Assembly (NCBI GenBank): GCA_003531115.1
Contig: DQHT01000082.1
Coordinates: 11,047-39,744 of the forward strand
DNA: 28,698 nt
Direction of reading: 5' to 3'
DNA from: Bacteroidota bacterium
Lineage (GTDB): Bacteria > Bacteroidota > Bacteroidia > UBA8524
Shown: piece after piece, positions 21,612 to 28,698 of the stretch
Position numbering within the stretch: position 1 is the stretch's first letter
How the letters are laid out: every line of letters starts with the position of its first letter
The notes under the pieces: model-generated
The model's input: the letters and a program-made list of their open reading frames with translations, nothing else
Told to the model about the DNA's origin: nothing
The model's database searches: none
Made by a program: the position numbers and the translations under genes

Positions 21612-22100
21612 ATGGAAGAACTTGCTTTTCATCCCCGCTCACGGGTTTGGGTTTATACCACTTCCCGAACCTTTACTGACGAAGAAGTTGACCGTTTGAA
21701 AGGAAAACTCGACCAGTTTTGCCGAAGCTGGACGGCCCATGACCAGAAGCTGATGGCTGGCGGACATGTTCTCCATAACCGGCTTCTTGTGCTTTTTGTT
21801 GATGAAACACGGGCCGGGGCAAGCGGTTGTTCGATCGATGCATCTGCCAGATTTCTGCGGGAAACAGGAAAAGAATTAGACTGCGACTTTTTTGTGCGGA
21901 ATTTAGTGGCTGTTAAGCGCAACGGAAGCTGGGAATGGATGGATTTTAAATCAATCCCTGAATTGCTCGAGTCGGGGAAGATCAGTGCTGATACCACGAT
22001 TATCGACACTTCAATAAGCGAACTTGAGGAGCTTAATTCCTGGGAAAAGCCTTTAAAAGAAACCTGGCTTAAACGCTATTTAAAAGAACCGGCACTTTGA
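21612..22100 (+). CDS. Conserved Bacteroidota protein of the family often mislabelled 'ABC transporter ATPase'
   Basis: 162 residues, probably cytoplasmic (no signal or membrane helix). Family landmarks I recognise are the opening 'SRVWVYTTSRTFTDEEV', then 'FCRSWTAHDQKLMAGG', the core motif 'ASGCSIDASARFLRE', and the C-terminal 'W..PL.ETW..RYL'. Similar proteins in this phylum carry the name ABC transporter ATPase, but there is no Walker A, ABC signature or Walker B motif here, and the length is too short for such an ATPase. Function unknown. Its stop codon overlaps the start of the next gene (TTGA, 22097-22100), so the two are probably translationally coupled. Confidence 0.75.
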   Translation: MEELAFHPRSRVWVYTTSRTFTDEEVDRLKGKLDQFCRSWTAHDQKLMAGGHVLHNRLLVLFVDETRAGASGCSIDASARFLRETGKELDCDFFVRNLVAVKRNGSWEWMDFKSIPELLESGKISADTTIIDTSISELEELNSWEKPLKETWLKRYLKEPAL

Positions 22101-23551
22101 CTTTAAAGCGGCTTCTTGTATGGATACCCTGGGGGATCGCTTTATTTTATTTCCTCCTTTCCATGTCGCTTCCTTTTTGGGGCGACAGTATTGCCAGCGT
22201 ATCCAAGGCGGCGGTGCGAATCTATGAAGAAGGGCTCCACCGTCCGTGGAACTATCCAACAGCCGATCCGGGGCATCCTACCTTGTTTCCCTGGCTCATT
22301 GCCCTGTGCTGGACCCTTTTCGGCAAAACACTCTGGATGGCCCATGCTCTTATTGCTTTGGGGGTAGGTGCCTTACTTCGCTTGATCGGCCAGTTCGTTC
22401 AGCTTTATGATGAAAAATGGCAGTTTGCGGCCTATGCGCTTCTTTTTGTGTCCCCATTGTTGGTATCGCAGGCTGTGGAAATATCCCTGGCACTACCGCT
22501 GACACTGGCTTTTTTTGCTGCTGTCAGGGCATTAAAAAAGGGCAAGACGCTCTTTTGGGTTCTGTGTATGATTGCACTTTCTCTTTTGCATTTACAGGGT
22601 ATGCTCCTTTTGGCGGCACTTGGCCTTTATGATATTTTTCGTTCCTGGCCATTGAAAAAAGCCTGGTGGAAAAGGTTCCCGCTGTATTTGATCCCATTAT
22701 GTACGTTCGCGCTCTGGGCCTGGTTTCATTATCAGGAATTTGGCTGGGCCCTGATCACCCCTAACTTCGGCCAACGCGGTGCACCTGATCCGGGTGCCAT
22801 TTTGTATAATTTGGGAATAGGCACCTGGCGATTGTTGGACCTGGGCTATTTTATTTTGTTCATCCCTGTATTTTTTGCCTTTTTGAAAATACTTCTAAAG
22901 GGCCGGCCCGGAGATCTGGACAGGCTTTTTTTGGCCGTCTTTTTAATTCTTTGTCTGTTTATTCCGGTCATTTTTCCATACCCACCCAATCACAGGTATA
23001 TTTTTCCGGTTTATCTGCTTATGGTGCCCCTTTTTATCCGCTGGCTTCAGAATAAATCGCGAACATTCCGGTCGGTATGGTTGTCGCTGGCCTTTTTGAT
23101 CCTGCTCAGCGGAAATATCTGGTACTATCCGGGCAAATGCCTGGGGGATCAAAATCTGGTCTTTCTTTCGTATGCTGATATTGAATCGGAAATGATGGAA
23201 GTACTCCCGGAAGGAACCACCCTCTATTCTTTCGCTCCCTTAAACAACCCGTCGAAGTTTACGTATTTAACAGAATCCCGGAAGATTCGTTATGAAGATC
23301 TGTATGAGCATGACTTTGCTGAGTTGGATTGGATCGTAGAAAGCAATGTCAACTGTGAATTTACCTCAGAAATGCGGGATACATTGAGGGATCAGTTTGT
23401 CCCCCGTGTTTTTGAATCCTACGGAGTTTATGTCAATGTATGGATGAATAAACGCCTGCTCGAACATTATCCCGATTTTGCCGATAAGGAACATCAACCG
23501 GGGCCGGCAGAGCAGTTTATTCGATCCATGAAGGAAAAGCTACAGCGTTAA
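22097..23551 (+). CDS. Polytopic membrane glycosyltransferase, GT-C fold (GT39/ArnT/PMT-like)
   Basis: 484 residues with roughly ten to twelve membrane helices in the first ~360 residues and a soluble C-terminal region (about 365-484). The first external loop has 'PFWGDSIASVSKAAVRIYEE' and 'GHPTLFPWLIALCWTLFG', the arrangement seen in GT-C enzymes that use polyprenyl-phosphate sugars, with an acidic residue (GD) at the expected catalytic position and a G-H-P motif after it. Start is TTG 22097: the overlap TTGA with the previous stop fits translational coupling, and no in-frame ATG exists until residue 23. The target (lipid, glycan or protein) is unknown. The stop codon overlaps the convergent ureohydrolase-like gene by 4 nt. 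Confidence 0.75.
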   Translation: MTLKRLLVWIPWGIALFYFLLSMSLPFWGDSIASVSKAAVRIYEEGLHRPWNYPTADPGHPTLFPWLIALCWTLFGKTLWMAHALIALGVGALLRLIGQFVQLYDEKWQFAAYALLFVSPLLVSQAVEISLALPLTLAFFAAVRALKKGKTLFWVLCMIALSLLHLQGMLLLAALGLYDIFRSWPLKKAWWKRFPLYLIPLCTFALWAWFHYQEFGWALITPNFGQRGAPDPGAILYNLGIGTWRLLDLGYFILFIPVFFAFLKILLKGRPGDLDRLFLAVFLILCLFIPVIFPYPPNHRYIFPVYLLMVPLFIRWLQNKSRTFRSVWLSLAFLILLSGNIWYYPGKCLGDQNLVFLSYADIESEMMEVLPEGTTLYSFAPLNNPSKFTYLTESRKIRYEDLYEHDFAELDWIVESNVNCEFTSEMRDTLRDQFVPRVFESYGVYVNVWMNKRLLEHYPDFADKEHQPGPAEQFIRSMKEKLQR

Positions 23552-24687
23552 AGGCTGTATTTTTGATAAAAGCGCCACCAGCGGTCGGGCAATTCTTCAC
23601 TGGCCGCCATCAGGTAATCTTCATAATCACAGGGTATGATATAGGGCCGGGTATTCAACTTACCACTTTTGGGATGTGGGATTTCCATCCACCATCTGTC
23701 GCTGGCCTGGCTTTTATAGAAGATAAGTTCGTGGGTGTTTTTTAATGCCATCCTGTATTTTAAAAACTGATCCGGTTTGTCAAGCGGGTCTTCATTGCGC
23801 CTTAAAGGAAATCCTTCCAGAAAATGCCAGAGCATCTGGGCCACTTGTCGGGCACTTACTCCCTGTTTATCGAAGACCGGGCTAAAGTTATAGAAGCCCA
23901 CACTCGAACAGCGGTCAGACATGCCCGCATAACGAGCCAGCTGACAAGCATCTTCATTTAACAGGCCATTGGGAGAGGCATCGAAGGTGCCGGGGAACTC
24001 ACTGGCCCGAATAGCTCCGCAATCGAAAATGGCCAGGTGGGCACTTCGAAGGCAGGGTTCGGCGATCCCTAATCGTCCACGTAAGGTTCCAAGGCGAACA
24101 GGGTCAAAAAACAGGCGTTCCATCGCATCGAGCGACTCCTGTTCGGTCAGGTAAGTCTGGTAGGCCAGGGTAGTGAGGTTGAAAAGAGAGCTGCTCTCAT
24201 CCAATACGATCCTATTCATCCAGCTTCCTTCCCTCAGGTTGATCTGCCGGCCACAATACACCAATTCAATAGAGGCACTTCGGTTTTTTAGCGCATGGTA
24301 TTGCAGACTGGCCAGTTTTTCATCTCCTCCCAAAACAACAGCACAAATATCCAGGGCACTCAGTTCGTGTAAAACCGTTTGTACGGCAAAAAGCGTATCC
24401 TCCAGGGTGTCGCCCGCATCCACATTACCAAGATCGACCACGTTCAGCCAGGATTTAGGTTTCATAAGCCGGTAAAACTCCCTGCGGCAGGCATCAGCCC
24501 CCTGGGAAGCGCCAACATTAAGTCCGTCGAGACGCTGGTCATTGACTCCGAAGAGGGCCACCTTTACTCCACTGAGATCCGGAAATTGCTTGGTATGGAT
24601 GGAAATATGATTCGCCAAACTTCCCGGAAGCTGGTCGGATGAAAATAGGGTGTCGGGGTTAAGGGGGTGTAAGAATGACTCAAGCAT
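23548..24687 (-). CDS. Ureohydrolase-fold protein (formimidoylglutamase/arginase family), metal ligands missing
   Basis: 379 residues from ATG 24687. A longer in-frame start at 24741 would bury the promoter, so it is rejected. The fold is that of the arginase/formimidoylglutamase family ('VALFGVNDQR', 'VVDLGNVDAGDTLEDT', 'ICAVVLGGDE', 'CQLARYAGMS'). The three manganese-ligand motifs are altered. GG-[GD]-H is G120-G-D-E123, D-A-H-x-D is about 'VYCGRQI' (143-149), and the late D-x-D is D222-C-G224. Only one ligand-type Asp remains, so classical binuclear Mn hydrolysis is unlikely. Related Bacteroidota proteins labelled formimidoylglutamase also lack these residues, as I recall, so this seems a conserved non-canonical branch, not decay. 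No hut genes are nearby. It is divergent from the epimerase gene (52 nt). Confidence 0.75.
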   Translation of the reverse strand: MLESFLHPLNPDTLFSSDQLPGSLANHISIHTKQFPDLSGVKVALFGVNDQRLDGLNVGASQGADACRREFYRLMKPKSWLNVVDLGNVDAGDTLEDTLFAVQTVLHELSALDICAVVLGGDEKLASLQYHALKNRSASIELVYCGRQINLREGSWMNRIVLDESSSLFNLTTLAYQTYLTEQESLDAMERLFFDPVRLGTLRGRLGIAEPCLRSAHLAIFDCGAIRASEFPGTFDASPNGLLNEDACQLARYAGMSDRCSSVGFYNFSPVFDKQGVSARQVAQMLWHFLEGFPLRRNEDPLDKPDQFLKYRMALKNTHELIFYKSQASDRWWMEIPHPKSGKLNTRPYIIPCDYEDYLMAASEELPDRWWRFYQKYSL

Positions 24688-24690
24688 GGC

Positions 24691-24698
24691 CAAAATTA
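24691..24698 (-). promoter_or_regulatory. -7 promoter element for the ureohydrolase-like gene
   Basis: Minus-strand TAATTTTG, an exact TAnnTTTG match, ends 3 nt before the ATG at 24687. This strongly suggests a leaderless mRNA and fixes the start codon choice. Confidence 0.65.
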
Positions 24699-24725
24699 TC
24701 TTTTTTCGCTTACTATTGAATTGCC

Positions 24726-24732
24726 TAATTTG
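24726..24732 (+). promoter_or_regulatory. Short-spaced -7-like element TAATTTG for the epimerase gene
   Basis: CTAATTTGCC is one base shorter than the consensus, as at 16374, and ends 7 nt before the ATG at 24740. It lies in the 52-bp divergent gap shared with the ureohydrolase-like gene. Confidence 0.4.
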
Positions 24733-24739
24733 CCGACCC

Positions 24740-25738
24740 ATGATACTTCTGACCGGTGCAACAGGATTTTTAGGGGCACATACCTGTGCAAGCCTCCTTC
24801 AAAAAGGTTATGCGGTGCGGGCATGCAGGAGGGAAAACAGTAGCCTCGGGGAGTTTGAATCGATCTTCAAATACCGCTTTGGGGAGGAATGGAAAAAATT
24901 TGCCGATAAAGTCGACTGGATAGAGGCGGATATCCATGACTACGATAAAATGGCAGATGCCATGGAAGGCTTAGAGGCTGTATTTCATATTGCAGCAGTG
25001 GTGAGCTTTTGGCCCAAACGCCGGGAGGAACTTTATTATACCAATGTAGAAGGCACTGCCAATATGATTAATGTGGCTCTGGCAAAGGGAGTTCCCTGGT
25101 TTATCCATGCGAGTTCTATTGCAGCCATAGGTCGCGACGAAAAACATCCGGTAATCACCGAAGAAAATGAGTGGATAAATTCCGAACTCAATTCCCAATA
25201 CGCTATTAGCAAAAATCTCGCAGAAAGGGAAGTTTGGCGGGGAAGGGAAGAAGGGTTAAAGGCATCCATGGTCAATCCGGGGGTCATACTCGGAGAGGGT
25301 GACTGGAACAAAGGAAGTTGCCGGCTTTTAAAGAAGGTCATGACCGGGATGCCCTATTACACCGATGGACAAAATGGATACGTGGATGTATTGGATGTAG
25401 CAGAGGCCATGATACGGCTATACGATAAAAAAATTGATGGAGAACGTGTTCTGCTGGTAGGTGAAAATCTGTCGCCAAAGGCCTTTATTTCCCAGGCGGC
25501 AGAATATTTCGGGCAGAAACCACCCTATATCAGAGCAAGACCCTGGATGGGAGAGATCGCCTGGCGTCTTGTAGCGTTGCTCAGTTTTATTACTGGTAAA
25601 GAACCGCTCCTGACCAAAGAAACGGCAAAAACAGGCACCCATCATTTTACCTATTCTTCGCAGAAGGCAACAGACCTGCTGGGTATACGATTCACGCCTT
25701 TGAGCGAAACGTTACGCCGGGTAAAACGTTTTATTTGA
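24740..25738 (+). CDS. NAD-dependent epimerase/dehydratase (extended SDR)
   Basis: 332 residues from ATG 24740. The frame is open to 24650, but the Rossmann fold begins right at 'MILLTGATGFLG', so the longer start is wrong. Features: nucleotide-binding G6-x2-G9-x2-G12, 'VFHIAAVVSF' after strand 4, Ser125/Ser126 in 'IHASSIAAIG' and the catalytic Y154-x3-K158 in 'QYAISKNLAE'. Residues about 190-250 ('NPGVILGEG', 'YVDVLDVAEAMIRLY') are typical of the extended SDR branch that includes dihydroflavonol-4-reductase-like and 3-beta-hydroxysteroid dehydrogenase-like enzymes. It should bind NAD(P) and act on a sugar nucleotide or other alcohol/ketone; the substrate is not identifiable. The 3' end overlaps the convergent lipoprotein gene by 8 nt. 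Confidence 0.9.
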   Translation: MILLTGATGFLGAHTCASLLQKGYAVRACRRENSSLGEFESIFKYRFGEEWKKFADKVDWIEADIHDYDKMADAMEGLEAVFHIAAVVSFWPKRREELYYTNVEGTANMINVALAKGVPWFIHASSIAAIGRDEKHPVITEENEWINSELNSQYAISKNLAEREVWRGREEGLKASMVNPGVILGEGDWNKGSCRLLKKVMTGMPYYTDGQNGYVDVLDVAEAMIRLYDKKIDGERVLLVGENLSPKAFISQAAEYFGQKPPYIRARPWMGEIAWRLVALLSFITGKEPLLTKETAKTGTHHFTYSSQKATDLLGIRFTPLSETLRRVKRFI

Positions 25739-26615
25739 TCTGAATTTCCTTTTTTATTCCACCAGGTAAGGTGATTTCGGCTTTATTGTCGCAGGCGCCG
25801 TTATTGTCAGGGTCAAAATCGATCATCATGGCCGAACTTGCGCCATCATTTTTCAGTTCAATTTTGCCTATGATGAAGGTATTGGCACAACCGTCCTCAA
25901 CACGTTTAACCAGGGTTTTTGTGATCTCGATGGTAAAAGGCTCATTATCGCGGTTAATGCCACTTCCGTTTCCTGTAATTTCGAATTCGTCACCCAAGGT
26001 TCCAATATCTCCACTACCAACAGTGCGGGTAATCTCCTTTGAAGAAGATAATGTTACCGTTCCTTCGGGAGTAATAACCTGCGCATTTACAATTTCCAGT
26101 TTTACCGTTTCAGAAGCACTCCGGGTAGCCGTCATGGTTCCGAGCACCTTGTTCATGATGCTTCCGGTACCCACATAATAAGCGTTTGAGTTTGGGAAAT
26201 TCGCGGTAGCCACGCAACCAATTTGAGAATAAGGGCTTGAAACGGAGATCTCTACACGTCCGGCCCTGAATTTTCCATCCGGACAAAGCAAACCGTTAAC
26301 GGGAGCGTTTTCATTATACGGGCCAAAGTCAATATAAAAAGCAACGCCATTTCCGTCCGTAAAGGAGGAGTCGGTAAAAACAACCTGAGCGCCATTGGGC
26401 AATAAGGAGGAGCCATTTTTTAATACACGCCCATCCGTGGACGAAACATCGTCCATCACATCAAAAGCGCTGGAAATAGCTGTTTCAGCAGCTGCAATAT
26501 CTTCAGCGGATGTAGAAGTTTCACTAATATCGTCGAGGGCTTTTTCGCAAGAGGCAAAGGAAAAAAGCAAAACAACCACGACAGGCAGCGCCATTGGTTT
26601 TACGAACTTTATCAT
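25731..26615 (-). CDS. Lipoprotein of unknown function
   Basis: 294 residues from ATG 26615 ('MIKFVKPMALPVVVVLLFSF'), chosen because it gives a clean lipoprotein signal with lipobox 'FASC' (C23). The frame extends upstream to 26852 but that part overlaps the vWA gene. The mature protein starts with an acidic/Ser/Thr-rich spacer ('TSTSAEDIAAAETAISSAFD') and then a mostly beta domain. The end has 'DFDPDNNGACDNKAEITLP', a D-x-D-x-N-x-G acidic loop that might bind Ca2+ and carries one of several Cys (others in 'LLCPDG', 'IGCVAT', 'DGCANT'), perhaps as disulfides. I do not recognise a named family. It is 64 nt downstream of the vWA gene on the same strand; the gap contains the palindrome TGCAAATTTGCA. 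Confidence 0.7.
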   Translation of the reverse strand: MIKFVKPMALPVVVVLLFSFASCEKALDDISETSTSAEDIAAAETAISSAFDVMDDVSSTDGRVLKNGSSLLPNGAQVVFTDSSFTDGNGVAFYIDFGPYNENAPVNGLLCPDGKFRAGRVEISVSSPYSQIGCVATANFPNSNAYYVGTGSIMNKVLGTMTATRSASETVKLEIVNAQVITPEGTVTLSSSKEITRTVGSGDIGTLGDEFEITGNGSGINRDNEPFTIEITKTLVKRVEDGCANTFIIGKIELKNDGASSAMMIDFDPDNNGACDNKAEITLPGGIKKEIQIK

Positions 26616-26638
26616 GATTACAGGTTTTGGGTGTTTAC

Positions 26639-26650
26639 TGCAAATTTGCA
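26639..26650. repeat. 12-bp perfect palindrome TGCAAATTTGCA
   Basis: The palindrome lies 23 nt upstream of the lipoprotein ATG. It contains CAAATTTG, one mismatch from TAnnTTTG on the minus strand, so it may simply be the -7 region of that gene, or an operator overlapping it. Confidence 0.35.
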
Positions 26651-26679
26651 ACCAATTTTCGAAAAAAAGTATAACCTTT

Positions 26680-28065
26680 TTATGTCTTCCCCCACAGCCT
26701 GCGCCACCAGCCTTTAAAACCTCCTCCGCCCATATTGTCTTTGTGCATGGTGCGGTAAATAGGTTTACTTTTGAGCTCTTCCAGGTTCTTTTTTTCACGC
26801 GCTGCGAGTTCCTGGTCCATATAACGGCATTGCTCCTTGTTCTTACATACATAAAGATTCAATTCCGTATCCAGCACAAACTGCATCCCCGATATGGTCA
26901 GAAGGGTATCTGCCCTTCCATCGCTAAAATTCCAATCCCCCACTCCGGTATGAAAAGAGCCTCCTGTAAGGTAAGCCAGATTGATATACTGTGGATTTAC
27001 AGTCCAGTCGCCATCAGCGAGGATCACACGAACCGGGTGTTTGATCTGGTCCCAAAGGTCGAAATCACGGATCACAGAATTATCTGCTACCAGGATCAGA
27101 TCCTTGAAATCAGTATAATATTCCATGGATTTGGTAATGGCTTCCACATCGTTCTCCGGCATTTCGCCACCCAGTCCTTTTCGCATGGCCATATTAAAAA
27201 CCCGGACTACTTTGTTCATATTATCCGAACTCCCAAAATAGATTCCACCGGTTTCTCCGAGCTTTTTCTCATACTCCCATTTCGCGTCTCCATCATTAAA
27301 AAAGGCGAAATAACGAAGTCCGGAGCTGTCGATATAGTCAAGATGCCAGGCCATACATTGGGCCGAATACTGGTACATGCTGCTTGTCCAGTCGATCACT
27401 ACCAGAGCATTATCCCAGTGTTTGTTGCGGTTAAATGCCTTGTATACACTTGAGTCAAGCATTCCTCCGGCATTTTTCATGTAGCGGTTTACCCTGCTTT
27501 TCACCCCGCTGTAATCAACCGGAGCACCCGCAGCTATTTCAGCTTTGATCTTTTGCTCCCTTTCTTTGCTTTCCTTGGCGGTCAGTTTCCGGTGTTTGAT
27601 CAAAAAGCCATGGAAGAGCTTTTTCGCCTCATCCTCGGTTTTGCATTCTGTTTCAAGCACCAGATTATACAGGATGGACATATCATTGAGCTCCGGATCG
27701 ATATCAAAAAGCGTTTTCAGTCGGTTGGCAAGCAGTTCATAATAATTCGTTTGCCAGAAATTAAAATCTGCCGGATATTTACTGAAAACCAGCGATACCT
27801 CGAGTGCTTTTACCCCTTCTTTGGTCTGGTACCAGGGTTCGGCATTGGGGATTTCGAATTTCGCGTAACCGTTTTCTAATGCAACAACGTTTTTAAGTCC
27901 GGCCGGATTCACACGTTTGGTGATCTGGATCTTAAAAAGTTTTTCAAGCGTAGTAGCATTCGCTTTGGGGTTGTCGAGTACCTCTTTACTAAAACGCGGA
28001 ATTGTCTGGCCATTAGCGAAAAGGCCGGAAAACAGCAGCAGGGAGAGGACTAGCTTGCGGAACAT
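26680..28065 (-). CDS. Exported von Willebrand factor A-like protein
   Basis: 461 residues with a signal peptide (1-20, 'GLFANGQ'). The N-terminal ~200 residues are mixed alpha/beta with a charged helical stretch ('HRKLTAKESKEREQKIKAEI'). From about 220 a vWA-like domain begins at 'ALVVIDWTSSMYQYS': D225-x-T227-x-S229 resembles the MIDAS D-x-S-x-S with Thr for the first Ser. A later 'LILVADNSVIRDFDLW' (about 330) could be the strand-4 part of the fold. The tail is basic and aromatic: Gly4 followed by 'FKGWWRRLWGKT'. Probably periplasmic, perhaps membrane-associated through the tail. Function unknown. It starts 15 nt after the mfd stop codon, with a -7-like GATATTTG between the two genes. Confidence 0.75.
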   Translation of the reverse strand: MFRKLVLSLLLFSGLFANGQTIPRFSKEVLDNPKANATTLEKLFKIQITKRVNPAGLKNVVALENGYAKFEIPNAEPWYQTKEGVKALEVSLVFSKYPADFNFWQTNYYELLANRLKTLFDIDPELNDMSILYNLVLETECKTEDEAKKLFHGFLIKHRKLTAKESKEREQKIKAEIAAGAPVDYSGVKSRVNRYMKNAGGMLDSSVYKAFNRNKHWDNALVVIDWTSSMYQYSAQCMAWHLDYIDSSGLRYFAFFNDGDAKWEYEKKLGETGGIYFGSSDNMNKVVRVFNMAMRKGLGGEMPENDVEAITKSMEYYTDFKDLILVADNSVIRDFDLWDQIKHPVRVILADGDWTVNPQYINLAYLTGGSFHTGVGDWNFSDGRADTLLTISGMQFVLDTELNLYVCKNKEQCRYMDQELAAREKKNLEELKSKPIYRTMHKDNMGGGGFKGWWRRLWGKT

Positions 28066-28080
28066 GCTACAAATATCTAC

Positions 28081-28698
28081 TTATTGATTGGCTCGGGCAA
28101 ATTGCGCGATCTCTTCAAACAACGAAATGCCCGCCGCAATATTTCGAATACCCTGAAAAGTAACCGTTAAACTTTTTGGGGTTTGTTTCATGCGGCATAA
28201 AGAAGGGTTGCCGGTAATATACTTCAACATGTTTCCGAAAAACGGACTGCTGTAATAGGCGCTTTCCTGATCGGAAGGAAACCAGGCCTTAATTGCATCC
28301 TTTTCGAGACTAACCTTTTCAAGACCCAATTCTCTTGCACTCCATTTCAAACGCACCGCATCCAGAAGTTCCAGAACGGGCTGAGGCAAGGGTCCAAAAC
28401 GGTCTTTCAGCATAAAGCCAAATTTGTTCAGCTCCTCCAGGCTGTTGATCTTGGCCAGGTCGCTGTACAAACTAAGCCGCTCCGGTATACTGCGCACATA
28501 ACTGTCTGGGATCAACAATTCGCTGTGACTTTCCACCTGGCAGTCCTGAGTAGTAAAATCCGGTTCTTCGTCCTTGAATAATTCGCTGAATTCATCCCGT
28601 TTCAATTCACGCAGGGCTTCATCCAGAATTTTCTGGTACATGTCGAAGCCGATCTCGGCGATAAACCCGCTCTGTTCCCCGCCAAGCAGGTTCCCGGC
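28081..28698 (-). CDS. mfd: Transcription-repair coupling factor Mfd, C-terminal part (partial)
   Basis: The frame is open to the right edge of the window. The visible 205 residues begin inside the translocase region with 'AGNLLGGEQSGFIAEIGFD', which matches the TRG motif of Mfd/RecG, then 'MYQKILDEALRELK', typical of Mfd. The C-terminal domain 7 follows ('IPDSYVRSIPERLSLYSDLA', 'DRFGPLPQPVLELLDAVRLK'), which in known Mfd masks the UvrA-binding surface until the protein is engaged on a stalled RNA polymerase. Mfd releases stalled polymerase by ATP-driven translocation and recruits UvrA. About 900 residues, including the UvrB homology module, RNAP-interacting domain and most of the motor, lie outside the window. 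The C-terminus looks intact. Confidence 0.93.
   Translation of the reverse strand, partial: AGNLLGGEQSGFIAEIGFDMYQKILDEALRELKRDEFSELFKDEEPDFTTQDCQVESHSELLIPDSYVRSIPERLSLYSDLAKINSLEELNKFGFMLKDRFGPLPQPVLELLDAVRLKWSARELGLEKVSLEKDAIKAWFPSDQESAYYSSPFFGNMLKYITGNPSLCRMKQTPKSLTVTFQGIRNIAAGISLFEEIAQFARANQ

Noticed and set aside
21531..21632. Longer N-terminus for the giant T9SS protein
   Set aside because: It would put the exact -33/-7 promoter inside the gene, overlap the divergent 21612 gene, and hide the signal peptide.
24650..24739. Longer N-terminus for the epimerase
   Set aside because: The Rossmann fold starts at 'MILLTGATGFLG' and the upstream codons cover the divergent promoter region.
26616..26852. 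79-residue N-terminal extension of the lipoprotein
   Set aside because: It overlaps the 3' end of the vWA gene and would bury the lipoprotein signal peptide.
26395..27453. Long plus-strand open frame (352 codons) across the lipoprotein and vWA genes
   Set aside because: It is antisense to two well-supported genes, crosses the intergenic gap between them, and its translation has no domain-like pattern.

Overview
The window looks like a chromosomal segment of a Bacteroidota bacterium. Evidence: two proteins end in type IX secretion (T9SS) sorting domains (a type A tail on a subtilase and a type B gliding-motility-associated tail on a giant surface protein). A branched-chain-type 2-oxoacid dehydrogenase E1 has its alpha and beta halves fused. 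Several families typical of this phylum are present, and seven exact matches to the Bacteroidota -7 promoter element TAnnTTTG stand just upstream of genes. No insertion sequence, phage gene, CRISPR array or rRNA is visible. The species cannot be named from this sequence.

Layout. (1) 1-7665, plus strand: the end of a secreted parallel beta-helix protein, a 2-oxoglutarate/Fe(II) oxygenase, a T9SS-exported subtilase, fused E1, and a YihY/BrkB membrane protein. (2) 7646-10059, minus strand: a small lipoprotein, a YiiX-like (permuted NlpC/P60) lipoprotein, and a glycine-rich envelope protein of unknown function. (3) 10060-10363: a gene-free stretch with a perfect inverted repeat and a paired TGACA array. 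(4) 10364-17187, plus strand: a small membrane protein, tRNA-Phe with a clear promoter and terminator, a membrane Fe-S protein, an orphan LuxR/NarL response regulator, a 926-residue TPR/PD40/CRD/OmpA protein with a probable C-terminal beta-barrel, a stand-alone LuxR-type DNA-binding protein, a strong terminator, and a two-CCG-domain HdrB-like protein. (5) 17184-21530, minus strand: the giant T9SS type B protein. (6) 21612-23551, plus strand: a small protein of a family usually mislabelled 'ABC transporter ATPase', and a GT-C-type membrane glycosyltransferase. (7) 23548-24687 minus and 24740-25738 plus: a divergent pair, a ureohydrolase-fold protein without metal ligands and an NAD-dependent epimerase. 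(8) 25731-28698, minus strand: a lipoprotein, a secreted vWA-like protein, and the C-terminal end of Mfd.

How the genes work together. The most interesting block is 12457-16303. A large envelope protein appears to join a periplasmic beta-propeller and a peptidoglycan-binding OmpA domain to its own outer-membrane barrel. It is bracketed by two regulators with related HTH domains, preceded by inverted repeats at its promoter, and closed by a terminator. This block sits between two Fe-S genes (membrane dicluster protein and CCG protein) that look like subunits of one electron-transfer complex and that I recall as usually adjacent. A second theme is compactness: all four convergent gene pairs overlap at their stop codons, and several -7 elements lie only 3-10 nt from the start codon, suggesting leaderless or near-leaderless mRNAs.
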